From Bradyrhizobium sp. CIAT3101 (GTDB lineage: Bacteria; Pseudomonadota; Alphaproteobacteria; Rhizobiales; Xanthobacteraceae), in assembly GCF_029714945.1 (NCBI RefSeq), contig NZ_CP121634.1, positions 558,001 to 622,000 on the forward strand: a stretch of DNA of 64,000 bases, read 5' to 3'. The position numbers were made by a program, and so were the translations under genes. Shown in pieces: positions 44,401-53,236 of this stretch. Below the pieces are notes generated by a model that ran no database searches, was not told the origin of the DNA, and saw nothing but the letters and a program-made list of their open reading frames with translations. Positions within the stretch are counted from its first letter, which is position 1; each line of letters begins with the position of its first letter.

Positions 44401-44812
44401 GAAATACCTGGTCGCGGGGGACTTGTCCGGGGAGCGGGTCGATGACCCACCCCCTGCAAGTCTTTGAAAAAGCTACCCGGATTCGCAGGAAATTCAAATG
44501 TGACTAACGTCACAGAAAAACCCGGCACGGGAGCTGCATGATCAACCTCCGGAAGGTTACGGGGAGACCCAGAATGGAGAAATTCGGATCGTGTAATTAA
44601 CCAACATATTCAGCGGCTTAGATCAAATTTTGGGCGATCTATTGCCGTGCTGGCTATATCCGGTTAAGGGTTTGTTTGGTGCGGCGCCGCAAATTGCGCG
44701 CAATTCGGGGACACATCCCCGGCCAATCCCTCAAACCTGAAGACGCCATCGCGCTACTCAAACAGTGTGCGCGCGCTAGGCCGGTCTTTGGCACTGACAG
44801 GAATGAAGCGAG
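44401..44812. other. Divergent promoter region with CRP-type site
   Basis: A 412-bp non-coding gap between the 575-residue protein (minus) and the caspase-fold protein (plus). It is AT-richer from about 44480 to 44680 and holds the TGTGA-N6-TCACA palindrome at 44499-44514. No small gene supported. Confidence 0.5.
44499..44514. promoter_or_regulatory. CRP-type palindrome TGTGA-N6-TCACA
   Basis: A perfect TGTGA-CTAACG-TCACA palindrome centred about 106 bp upstream of the 575-residue gene and about 306 bp upstream of the caspase-fold gene. It is the second perfect copy in the window. Regulator binding is inference. Confidence 0.55.
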
Positions 44813-45661
44813 ATGAATGTAAGGCAGCTCGACATTTCCCGACGTTCGATTGCCCTGGCCGCCGCCCTCATCGGCACGGTGTCGCTGGCGATCGGCGCCC
44901 ATGCTGCCCTCAACATGCGCTCGCTCGACGCCGCCAAGGCCGTCTCGACCGATCAGGTCACGGGTTCGGTGGGCCAGAGTTCGCGTCTCGCGCTGGTCAT
45001 CGGCAATGGCCATTATCCCGACGCCACCGCGCCGCTGACGCAGTCGATCAACGACGCGCGGGCGCTGTCCTCGTCGCTGCGCAAGAGCGGTTTTGACGTC
45101 GACATGGTGGAAGACGCGAGCAAGGACGACATGGTCCGCGCCGTCAATCGCCTCAAGTCCCGCATCAAGCACGACACCACCGTCATGCTGTTCTTCGGCG
45201 GCTACGGCGTGCAGGCCGGCCGCGAGAGCTACATGCTGCCGGTCGACGCCGTGATCTGGAAGGAAAGCGACGTCCGCCGCCAGGGCGTCTCCATCGAGGG
45301 CGTGCTCAACATGATGAAGGAGCAGGGCGCCAAGGCCAAGCTCGTCGTCGTCGATGCGTCCCGCCGCAATCCCTATGAGCGCCGCTTCCGCTCTTATTCG
45401 CATGGCCTCGCGCCGATCGGCACGCCCGACAATGCGCTGATCCTCTCCTCGGCCTCGCCCGGCAAGGTCGTCGACGACGGCAAGGGCGAACACTCGACGC
45501 TGGTCAGCGAGCTCCTCGCCAATCTCAATGCGCAGGGCAGCGCCGAAAGCGTCTTCAACAAGACCCGCGTCGCCATCTCCCGCGCCTCCGAAGGCGACCA
45601 GGTCCCGGCGGTTTCGTCCTCGCTGCTCGAGGACGTGCATTTCGATCAGGCCGGCGGCTAG
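44813..45661 (+). CDS. Secreted caspase-fold (peptidase C14-like) protein lacking both catalytic residues
   Basis: A 282-residue protein with an N-terminal signal or anchor segment (about 12-32) followed by a p20-like caspase domain (RLALVIGNGHYPDATAPLTQSINDARALSSSLRKSGFDV ...). The segment that should carry the catalytic His (SGHG) reads FFGGYGVQ, with Tyr131 in the His place. The segment that should carry the catalytic Cys (DAC-R) reads VVVDASRRNPY, with Ser183. Other fold residues are intact, so this is a pseudo-caspase, probably periplasmic. It may bind peptides or act as a scaffold (inference). Confidence 0.87.
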   Translation: MNVRQLDISRRSIALAAALIGTVSLAIGAHAALNMRSLDAAKAVSTDQVTGSVGQSSRLALVIGNGHYPDATAPLTQSINDARALSSSLRKSGFDVDMVEDASKDDMVRAVNRLKSRIKHDTTVMLFFGGYGVQAGRESYMLPVDAVIWKESDVRRQGVSIEGVLNMMKEQGAKAKLVVVDASRRNPYERRFRSYSHGLAPIGTPDNALILSSASPGKVVDDGKGEHSTLVSELLANLNAQGSAESVFNKTRVAISRASEGDQVPAVSSSLLEDVHFDQAGG

Positions 45662-45688
45662 TTCTTTCTCGTAGAGCTTGCGAGCTCT

Positions 45689-45786
45689 CGTAGGGTGGGC
45701 AAAGGCGCAACGCGCCGTGCCCACGATCTCCCAAAGGTTCAATTCGATAGAGGACGTGGGCACGCTACGCTTTGCCCACCCTACGG
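45689..45786. repeat. Palindromic element, GTAGGGTGGGCAAAG family (copy 1)
   Basis: The outer arms CGTAGGGTGGGCAAAGGCG and CTTTGCCCACCCTACGG are inverted copies, with an inner pair CGTGCCCACG/CGTGGGCACG. It lies between two convergent genes. The same element occurs at 57551-57635. Confidence 0.85.
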
Positions 45787-45831
45787 CATGCGTGTGTGCC
45801 GCACGACTGCCTCTCCATCGTGCGGCGCGAG

Positions 45832-46719
45832 CTACTTCGCCGCCTCCGCGGCCATCACCGGGCGCACGGGATCGCCTTCGCGCAGCAGCGCGCCGGCACG
45901 GGCGACGACGATATCGCCTTCGTTGAGGCCGTCGCGGACTTCGATATTGCCGCCCGACATCAATCCGGTCTCGACGCGCTTGGTCTCGACGCGATTGCGG
46001 CGGATCACCTGCACCACGGTGCCGGCGGATGAATATTGCACCGCTGTCAGCGGCACCGCGACGTTGCAGCTCTGCCCGGTCTTGATCAGTGCACGCCCGC
46101 TCGCATTCAGCAGCAGCCGCTTCTGCGAGGAGATACCGATATAGACCATGCCTTGCTGGATGTTCGGCTCGACCGTCGGGCCGATGCGGCGCACCTTGCC
46201 GTCGATATCGCCGGCGCCGGCGATGCGCACGGTGACGGGCTGATTGACCGCGAGCTTCCTGACATCGTTGGTCGCGACCAGGGCGACGAGATCATATTCG
46301 CTGCGCGCCACGATGGTGAACAGCGCCTCGCCCTTGGCCGAGGCGAGGTTGCCGATCTGCGCGGTCGAGGTGGCGATGACGCCGGCGACGGGGGCGGTGA
46401 CCTGCAGCGTGCCGCCTTCGGGCAGCGCCAGCCGCGCCAGCACTTGCCCCGCCGTCGTGGTATCGCCGGCTTCGGCCAGGACTTCCGTCACCTTCAGCCC
46501 CGGGCGCTCGGGCCGCACCGAGGTCTCCTCGCGCGCGATGATCGTGCCGGTGGCCTCGACGATGTCGGAGAAACAGGATTTTGCCGCCTTCAGCACCGTG
46601 ACCGCCGGCCCCTTGGGCGCGTCGTCATCGGCCGCGCGCACCGGCTGGGTGGAGACCAGCACCAGTCCGGCAAGGGCAACGAAGGTCTGGGGAAAGGAAC
46701 GCGCAGGCAATGAACGCAT
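45832..46719 (-). CDS. Periplasmic adaptor (HlyD/RND membrane-fusion family), orphan
   Basis: A 295-residue protein with a signal peptide (about 1-29, ending QPVRAA). It has a lipoyl-like domain (IVEATGTIIAREETSVRPERPGLKVTEVLAEAGDTTTAGQVLARL ... VTAPVAGVIATSTAQIGNLASAKGEALFTIV), a beta-barrel and a membrane-proximal domain. The long coiled-coil hairpin of most adaptors is missing, because the two lipoyl halves are only about 20 residues apart. No pump or outer-membrane channel gene is adjacent. Confidence 0.85.
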   Translation of the reverse strand: MRSLPARSFPQTFVALAGLVLVSTQPVRAADDDAPKGPAVTVLKAAKSCFSDIVEATGTIIAREETSVRPERPGLKVTEVLAEAGDTTTAGQVLARLALPEGGTLQVTAPVAGVIATSTAQIGNLASAKGEALFTIVARSEYDLVALVATNDVRKLAVNQPVTVRIAGAGDIDGKVRRIGPTVEPNIQQGMVYIGISSQKRLLLNASGRALIKTGQSCNVAVPLTAVQYSSAGTVVQVIRRNRVETKRVETGLMSGGNIEVRDGLNEGDIVVARAGALLREGDPVRPVMAAEAAK

Positions 46720-46918
46720 CGGTCAGTCCGGTTGGCGGCAAGAAGGCTTCAATCGATAGCAGAAGCGGCAGCACTGGGCCATGGGCTGACCGGATGAGAA
46801 ATGCCGCAGCAGCGCAGGCGGCGTGGTGCCGCCCGTTGAATTAGTCACTGCACAAGCCAAGAGGTTCGCCGCCCTTATCCGGCCCCGCATGGGAGGGAAC
46901 GGGGAGAGTGCCGACCGC

Positions 46919-48190
46919 TCACATCGCGCGCTTCGGTCCGATCGCCTCGAAGCCGGCCTTCTGCCCGTCGCTCAGGTCGGCTTCGAAATCATCGAGCGCA
47001 TCGACGACGCCGCCGATCGCCTGCCGCATCTTCTCGAGCCGTGCCTTCACGGCGGCGAGGCGGGCCTGTGGTGTCGCGGCCGCTTTGATCGTGCAAGGAC
47101 TGAGCGTCTCCATCGTGCGCAGCGTGGTGTCCTGGAGCACGTCGAGCCGGGCGCGCGCGGTGTCGTCGAGCTTGAGCGCGCCGGCGATATCGGCCGCGGG
47201 CCATTGCTGTTGCACGAGCTGCTCGTATTGGCGCTGGGCCTGCACATCGTAGCGGGGGTCGTAGTTCGGATCGCAGGCTGAGGCTGTCTGCGCGTCCTTG
47301 TGCTGGGCGGAGGCAAGCGCAGCGCGGCGTTCGTTGGCCAGCGACTCGAGCTTTGCTTTCTGGCTGTCATCGAGAAGGTCGACGAATTTGGCCAGCGGTG
47401 CCGCCAGTGCATCCGTTGCCTTGATCATGGCATCAAGCCTTGTCTGCATCACGCCAAGGCGTTCCGCCGCGATCATTGGCGCCTGCGCCGGGCACGAGGC
47501 GCGGATGGTATCGCGCGCCGAGGCCCAGGCGGCGCTGAGATCGTCGAGCGCGGTGCGCTGCATCTCGTTCGGCTGCACCGCGGCGGCGATGCGGTCGACG
47601 GGCAAGCCGCCGGTGTCGCTGCCATCACAGACCGCCTCCACCGACGGGACTCTTCGCGCACGACGTCCCTGCGGCGCGGTGTAGGCGGCGAGCTCCGGGG
47701 CCGCATATGGCGCGAAGATCGCCGCATAGATATCGCCATAGCCATAAAGCGAGAGGCTGGTCGTGTCGCCGAAGACCACCGCGGTGGTGAGATCGTCATG
47801 CGCGAACGGCCAGAACACGGGACCGATCCAGCCATAGCTGCCGTCGGGGTGACGCCACCAGCCCTGCGGACGGCGGCCGCCGTGCCAGCCTGACAGTGCG
47901 GCACCCGCTGTGAGGGCGGCACGCAAAACGTAGGGGTTGGCGGGCTGACCGCGCTCGGCACCACGTGGGTCCTGCGATCTCAACGCGGCGTCACGGGTGC
48001 GGCCGCTTCGCACGCCCATGCGCGCGTGGCGCAATCGCGACAGGCCGATGACGTGACCGACGGCGAAGCGCGCAACGCCGAGCGGCCCGCCGCGCAATCC
48101 GAACTGCGCTTCCGCGCGATTCGGCAACAGCATTGCCAGAATCGCGAAGACCGCACCCACGAACGGCAGTCCCAAGCGCGATCGCGACAT
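46919..48190 (-). CDS. Secreted Spy/LTXXQ-motif family protein
   Basis: A 423-residue protein with a signal peptide (LPFVGAVFAILAMLLPNRAEA). The first half of the mature protein is Gly/Arg/Tyr-rich (GWWRHPDGSYGWIGPVFWPFAHDDL). The C-terminal half has repeated LTxxQ-like helices (NEMQRTALDDLSAAWASARD, LDDSQKAKLESLANERR, LSDGQKAGFEAIG) as in the Spy/CpxP periplasmic chaperone family. The protein is about three times as long as Spy, through duplicated helical units and the extra N-terminal region. Role in envelope stress is an inference from the family. Confidence 0.8.
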   Translation of the reverse strand: MSRSRLGLPFVGAVFAILAMLLPNRAEAQFGLRGGPLGVARFAVGHVIGLSRLRHARMGVRSGRTRDAALRSQDPRGAERGQPANPYVLRAALTAGAALSGWHGGRRPQGWWRHPDGSYGWIGPVFWPFAHDDLTTAVVFGDTTSLSLYGYGDIYAAIFAPYAAPELAAYTAPQGRRARRVPSVEAVCDGSDTGGLPVDRIAAAVQPNEMQRTALDDLSAAWASARDTIRASCPAQAPMIAAERLGVMQTRLDAMIKATDALAAPLAKFVDLLDDSQKAKLESLANERRAALASAQHKDAQTASACDPNYDPRYDVQAQRQYEQLVQQQWPAADIAGALKLDDTARARLDVLQDTTLRTMETLSPCTIKAAATPQARLAAVKARLEKMRQAIGGVVDALDDFEADLSDGQKAGFEAIGPKRAM

Positions 48191-48338
48191 GACCGTTGAG
48201 TTGACCACCGAGATGATCACTTCTTGGCCCTCCTCCAGCGCCAAGCGCGCACCACGTCTCATCAAGAAGACGCGCCGGGGAACCAAAGGTTCCGCGCCGA
48301 GACGGTCAAAGCGTCGCGGAGTGTGACGATGCGGTGCC

Positions 48339-48504
48339 CTTACCTCGCCCCGCTTGCGGGGAGAGGTCGGAACGCATCGTCAGATGCGTTCCCGGTGAGG
48401 GGGTAAAGATCTATCGAGGGACGACGCTCGCGGAGAGAGCCCTCTCACCCCGCGCTCAGCGCGAGCGCAGCTCGTCGCGGCCCCGTAAGAACGGGGCGAG
48501 GGAG
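48339..48504. repeat. Palindromic intergenic element
   Basis: The left part (CTTACCTCGCCCCGCTTGCG...) pairs imperfectly with the right part (...CCCGTAAGAACGGGGCGAGG). Further small inverted repeats (GAACGCATC/GATGCGTTC) lie within. It fills most of the 330-bp gap between two minus-strand genes and ends 16 bp from the stop of the LysM gene. Confidence 0.7.
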
Positions 48505-48520
48505 AAGGACAAACCGCGCC

Positions 48521-49579
48521 TCACGGTGCCCTTTGCGGCATCACAAAGGTCTGGCCGGGATAGATCAGATTGGGATTGTGGATCTTGTCACGGTTGGCGT
48601 TGACGATCAGCGCGTAGCGGTTGCCGTCGCCATAAGCGAGACGGCTGAGCGCCCAGAGGCTGTCGCCGCGGGACACCACGCGGCTGCCGCCGGCTTCCGC
48701 CGGTGCGGTGCTGAGGGCGTCCGCGGGCGAGGCGGACGCGACCGTCGCACCCGCTGCAGGCACCCGTGCCATGGACCTGGGCTTGGGCGTGCCCATCATG
48801 CGCGGCCGAGCCGCGGACCGGTCGGGTATCGCGGCCAGGCGCGGCGCCGGCAGCGACGCGACCACGTCCGATTTGTCTTCTTGCGGCTTGGCGTCCTGCT
48901 TCGCAACCGGTGTGACGCGCGCGGGTGGCGGTGCGGCTTCGGCAACAACCACCGGCATGGTGCGGCTGGATTGCGTGACGGTGCCATCGGGCGCCTTGGC
49001 GCGCAGCGTCAGCTCATAGCTGCCGGCGGGAAGCTTTGGCGGGGTCATCACGAACTGGCCCGACGCATCGGCCACCACGCTGTCGAGCGGCTGGCCATCA
49101 CGCAGCAGCTCGACCTTCGAACCCGGCGCGGCCTGGCCCGCGATCACCGCGGCCTCGCCATGATCGTCGACGCGGGCGACGTCGAAACGGGGGCCGGTGT
49201 CCTTGACGGCCGGCTGCGGCTTGGCCGGCGCGATGTCGGCCAGCGCTGCGACCTGCTTCTGGGTCTCGGCCAGCGCGCCCGCTTTCGGCGCGTCGACCGG
49301 TGCCGGCGAGGCGGATGGTGCAGCCCCGGCGAGCTTCGGTTCTTCGGTGTTCTGCTCTGTCTTGGGCTCGGCCTTGGAGTCGGTCTTGGGCTCGGCCTTG
49401 GCTTGTGCGCTGGCCTCCGCCTTCACCTCAGGCTTGCCATCAGGTTTGGCGACGACCGCGACTTCGGTGCCCGTCCCGCCCGGCAGCAGACGGCGCAGCT
49501 CGGTCGGGCCGATCACCAGGACGGTGCCGCCCACCGCGAGCAGACAGAATGCAATGAAGGCCTTGGATGCGGTGATCAT
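48521..49579 (-). CDS. LysM domain protein, membrane-anchored
   Basis: A 352-residue protein with an N-terminal membrane anchor (about 5-25), a long disordered Ala/Lys/Glu/Pro-rich stretch (about 35-125), a bacterial Ig-like domain (about 130-215: AAVIAGQAAPGSKVELLRDGQPLDSVVADASGQFVMTPPKLPAGSYELTL), a second Pro/Ala linker and a C-terminal LysM (about 300-350: VSRGDSLWALSRLAYGDGNRYALIVNANRDKIHNPNLIYPGQTFVMP). LysM binds peptidoglycan, so the protein probably spans from the inner membrane to the wall. Confidence 0.9.
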   Translation of the reverse strand: MITASKAFIAFCLLAVGGTVLVIGPTELRRLLPGGTGTEVAVVAKPDGKPEVKAEASAQAKAEPKTDSKAEPKTEQNTEEPKLAGAAPSASPAPVDAPKAGALAETQKQVAALADIAPAKPQPAVKDTGPRFDVARVDDHGEAAVIAGQAAPGSKVELLRDGQPLDSVVADASGQFVMTPPKLPAGSYELTLRAKAPDGTVTQSSRTMPVVVAEAAPPPARVTPVAKQDAKPQEDKSDVVASLPAPRLAAIPDRSAARPRMMGTPKPRSMARVPAAGATVASASPADALSTAPAEAGGSRVVSRGDSLWALSRLAYGDGNRYALIVNANRDKIHNPNLIYPGQTFVMPQRAP

Positions 49580-49728
49580 CAGTCGTCAAACCTCAGGTCG
49601 CAAATCAACTCCGGCAAAGTGCGCCGTTTTGGCTACGGCAGCAAGACGTTCAATGGGATGAACCGAGCTACCCCCTGTCGCGTCAAATGGGCGAGGCCGC
49701 ACTGCGGCATTTTTTAAGGATTTTTCTC

Positions 49729-50421
49729 GTGACCGCATTTTATCGCGCCGCGCCATGGCTGGTGCTTGCGCTGATGCTCGCCGCCGCCCCCGCGCGCGCG
49801 GCCTCCGGCCCGCCGTCCGGTTTCGTCCTCACCGACGATGCCGATCTCGCCTTCACCTCGCCCGACGGCGCCACCAAGCTCGAGCAGTATATGAAGGACG
49901 GCGGTAATTGGGACGTCAAATGGCAGGTCTGGGCGCGGCACGGCGACCGGATGACCGAGCTGAAGCCGGAGCAGGGCTACGGCGCCGGCTTCCGCTTCAC
50001 CAGCGACTCGCAATGGCTGGTGCGGATGCAGAAGACCGGCTCGGGCGAGCAGGATCTATTTCTTTACCATGTCGAGAACGGCGCCTTCGTCAGCGCCACC
50101 AGGAAGTCGCTCAGCGATCTCGCCTGGGACTATTTTCACAGCCGGCCCGATACGAAGACCATGAAGCTCGACTACCACATCTCGGCCAATCTCATGAAAG
50201 GCACCGAGGATGCCTATCGCTGGCTCGGCGTCGACTGGCCCAACAACCGCTACCTCCTGATCTCGCTGTCGGGCGAGATGGACAAGCATCCGAAGAACGT
50301 CGCCGTGAAGGGACTGGCCGACTGGAAGTGTCGCTATGATCTCAAGACCGGCAAGTTCGACGTGCCGGCGATGTTCGCCAAGGGCAACGCGGACGCGCTG
50401 AACTGGGAGATCAAGCGGTGA
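49729..50421 (+). CDS. Secreted hypothetical protein
   Basis: A 230-residue protein with a signal peptide (FYRAAPWLVLALMLAAAPARA) and a mature domain rich in Trp, Asp and Gly (GNWDVKWQVWARHGDRMTELKP, SDSQWLVRMQKTGSGEQDLFLYHVENG, YRWLGVDWPNNRYLLISLSGEMD). The strand-rich pattern suggests a beta-propeller-like or beta-sandwich fold; I do not recognise the family. The GTG at 49729 is chosen because AAGGA lies about 9 bp upstream; an ATG at 49687 would put 14 extra residues before the signal peptide. Confidence 0.75.
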   Translation: MTAFYRAAPWLVLALMLAAAPARAASGPPSGFVLTDDADLAFTSPDGATKLEQYMKDGGNWDVKWQVWARHGDRMTELKPEQGYGAGFRFTSDSQWLVRMQKTGSGEQDLFLYHVENGAFVSATRKSLSDLAWDYFHSRPDTKTMKLDYHISANLMKGTEDAYRWLGVDWPNNRYLLISLSGEMDKHPKNVAVKGLADWKCRYDLKTGKFDVPAMFAKGNADALNWEIKR

Positions 50422-50559
50422 CGTTTCATCGCCTGCCTCATCGCTTGCCGCGCGGGGGTATCAACTCCCTGATTTTGTTCCGATTCACATTTTCCTAACC
50501 GTGACTGGTAACGGGGTCTTGTCGGTTTTGCTGCATCTTGCATCCCACGGGAGGACGGG

Positions 50560-53223
50560 ATGGGCGCATCAATCCGATGGACCGCGCGCTTGCGCGTGCT
50601 GCTTCGCCAATGGCGGGGCGCGCCGCTGACGTGGCTGATCGTCGGCGGCTTCGTGCTGATGGCGGCGATGGCCATCGGCACCGGACTCACTGTCGACCGC
50701 TTCCGCCAGAACGCCATCGAGAGCGGCCGCGACAGCCTGGAAAGCTCCGTCCGTCTGCTCGCCCGCCATTTCGACCGCGAGTTCGAGGACTTTGCGGTAC
50801 TCCAGAAGAGCATCATCGCCGAACTCGAAGGCCATGGCATCGATTCCGCCGACGTGTTCCGCAGCGAGATGGCGACGCTCGCGATGCATGAGGTGTTGCG
50901 CACCAAGGCCAGCGGCTGGTCCGACGTCGCCGGCGCCAACGTGTTCGATTCCCGGGGCATACTGATCAACTCGTCGAAGCGGTGGCCGGTCGCCGATATC
51001 TCGATCGCCGATCGCGGCTTCTTTCAACGTCTCGCGAACGATCCGGCTTCGCAGGAAGAGATCGAGGTCGTGCCCGGCCGGTTCGGCAATGGTCCGGCGA
51101 TCGTGATCGCGCGACGCGTGTCGGGCCCGCATGGCGAATTCCTCGGCCTGGTGTCGCGGGCGATTACGCCGGAGCAGCTCGAATCCTTCTTTGCCTCGAC
51201 CGGTCTCGGCGAGGAATCCTCGATCGCGATGCACCACCAGAACGGCCAGCTGCTGGCGCGCGTTCCGCACGTCGACGCCATGATCGGGCAGAACTACCGC
51301 ACCGGCTCGCCGGAGCAGATGGCCGTGTTCGAGCGCACCTTCGTCACGACGCAGCTCACGAGCCCGATCGACGGCAAGGACCGCATCGTCGCCTCGCGTA
51401 TGCTGACCGGCGAACCGCTGGTCGTGGTCGCCACCAAATCGCTCGACGCGACGCTCACCACCTGGCGTACCCAGACCAAATTCTTCGTTGCCGTCGCCGT
51501 GCTGTCGATCGGCCTGCTCGTGCTCACGCTGTTCCTGATCTTCCGCCAGGTGACGCGTCGCGTCTCGCTGGAGAAGCAGCGGCTCGACACCGCCATGAAC
51601 ACGATGACGCAGGGCCTATTGATGTTCGACCAGGACGAGCGGCTGATCGTCTGCAACCGCCGCTACATCGACATGTACGGGCTCTCGACCGCGGTGGTGA
51701 AACCCGGCGCCTATTTCCGCGACGTGATCCAGCATCGCGCCGACACCGGCTCGTTCGACGGCGACGTCGATTCCTATTGCGACGACATCCTGAACAGCGT
51801 CGGACGGATCCAGAGCAACATCGTCGAGACCTCCGACGGCCGCCTGATCGAGATCAAGAACCAGCCCGGCGCAGCGGGCGGCTGGCTTGCCACCCATGAC
51901 GACGTCACCGAGCGCATCCGTGCCGACGAGCGCATCGCGCATATGGCGCATTACGACGCGCTGACCGACCTGCCCAACCGCGTGCTGATGCGCGGGCATC
52001 TGGAACGGCGCGTGGCGGAGCTTGCCCAAGGCAATCCGTTTGCGATCCTCTACATCGACGTCGACGAGTTCAAGGGCGTCAACGATTCGCTCGGCCACGA
52101 GGTCGGCGACGAATTGCTGCGCCAGGTCGCCGGCCGCCTGCGCGCCTGCGTCAGCGGCAACGATCTGGTGGCGCGTCTCGGCGGCGACGAGTTCGCCATC
52201 GTCAAGGCCGGCACCTGCGACCAGGCCGCACTGAGTGCGCTCGCCGAACAGATCCTGACGTCGCTGCGCATGCCGGTGGACTGCAAGGGCCAGGAGATCA
52301 CGACCGATGCCAGCATCGGCATCGCGATCGCGCCCGACCACGGCGACAATCTCGAAGACCTGCTCAAGCGCGCCGATCTCGCGATGTACGCCGCGAAGTC
52401 GGAAGGACGCGGCACCTTCCGCATCTTCGTGAGCGAATACGACGCCAAGGCGCGGCAGCGCCGCCAGCTCGAGCTCGATCTGCGCCAGGCGCTCGCGCGC
52501 GGCGAGTTCGAGGTGCACTACCAGCCGCTGGTCGATCTCTCCGCCAATGTCGTCAACGGCTGCGAGGCGCTGCTGCGCTGGCGCCATCCGGAGCGCGGCA
52601 TGGTCTCGCCCGCGGATTTCATTCCGGTCGCTGAAGACACCGGCCTGATCGGCGAGATCGGCGAATGGGTCTTGAGGCAGGCCTGCACCGAGGCCGCCTC
52701 GTGGCCCGGCGACATCCACATCGCGGTCAACGTTTCGCCGGTGCAGTTCCGATCCAAGACGCTGGCGCTGAAGGTCGCCGCCGCACTCGCCGAGTCAGGC
52801 CTCGCGCCGGGACGGCTCGAGCTGGAGATCACCGAGACCGTGCTGATCCGCGACGACGAGGAGGCGCTGACCATCCTGCAGCAGCTGCGCGAGCTCGGCG
52901 TGCGCATCGCGCTCGACGATTTCGGCACCGGCTATTCGTCGCTGAGCTATCTGCACCGTTTCCCCTTCGACAAGATCAAGATCGACCGCAGCTTCATCAG
53001 CGACATCGGCCAATCCGAGGATTCCTCGCCGATCGTCCAGGCCGTGGTGCACATGGCCGCCGCCCGCCACATGGCGACGACGGCGGAAGGCGTCGAGACC
53101 GAGGCGCAGCGCGAAGTGCTGCGGCAGCTCGGCTGCAGCCAGATGCAGGGCTGGCTGTTCAGCCCGGCGGTGCCGGCGGCGAAGCTGAAGCTATTGCTGT
53201 CGAAGCAGGCGGCCGCGGCTTAA
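50560..53223 (+). CDS. Cache-PAS-GGDEF-EAL cyclic-di-GMP enzyme
   Basis: An 887-residue membrane protein. Two helices (about 24-44 and 310-330) flank a periplasmic Cache-type sensor (GILINSSKRWPVADISIADRGFFQRL). A PAS-like segment (about 345-450), a GGDEF domain with intact LGGDEFAIV (about 455-615), and an EAL domain (about 625-880) with EALLRW, DDFGTGYSSL and TAEGVET follow. Both catalytic motifs look complete, so it could make and break c-di-GMP, one activity probably dominating. The RxxD inhibitory site before GGDEF is not evident (RLRACVSGNDLVARLGGDEF). Signal unknown. Confidence 0.93.
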   Translation: MGASIRWTARLRVLLRQWRGAPLTWLIVGGFVLMAAMAIGTGLTVDRFRQNAIESGRDSLESSVRLLARHFDREFEDFAVLQKSIIAELEGHGIDSADVFRSEMATLAMHEVLRTKASGWSDVAGANVFDSRGILINSSKRWPVADISIADRGFFQRLANDPASQEEIEVVPGRFGNGPAIVIARRVSGPHGEFLGLVSRAITPEQLESFFASTGLGEESSIAMHHQNGQLLARVPHVDAMIGQNYRTGSPEQMAVFERTFVTTQLTSPIDGKDRIVASRMLTGEPLVVVATKSLDATLTTWRTQTKFFVAVAVLSIGLLVLTLFLIFRQVTRRVSLEKQRLDTAMNTMTQGLLMFDQDERLIVCNRRYIDMYGLSTAVVKPGAYFRDVIQHRADTGSFDGDVDSYCDDILNSVGRIQSNIVETSDGRLIEIKNQPGAAGGWLATHDDVTERIRADERIAHMAHYDALTDLPNRVLMRGHLERRVAELAQGNPFAILYIDVDEFKGVNDSLGHEVGDELLRQVAGRLRACVSGNDLVARLGGDEFAIVKAGTCDQAALSALAEQILTSLRMPVDCKGQEITTDASIGIAIAPDHGDNLEDLLKRADLAMYAAKSEGRGTFRIFVSEYDAKARQRRQLELDLRQALARGEFEVHYQPLVDLSANVVNGCEALLRWRHPERGMVSPADFIPVAEDTGLIGEIGEWVLRQACTEAASWPGDIHIAVNVSPVQFRSKTLALKVAAALAESGLAPGRLELEITETVLIRDDEEALTILQQLRELGVRIALDDFGTGYSSLSYLHRFPFDKIKIDRSFISDIGQSEDSSPIVQAVVHMAAARHMATTAEGVETEAQREVLRQLGCSQMQGWLFSPAVPAAKLKLLLSKQAAAA

Positions 53224-53236
53224 GGCGCGCGTACCG

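Noticed and set aside
44620..44640. Possible FixK/FNR half-site (TTAGATCAA) upstream of the caspase-fold gene
   Set aside because: The partner half-site TTGA at the proper spacing is missing.
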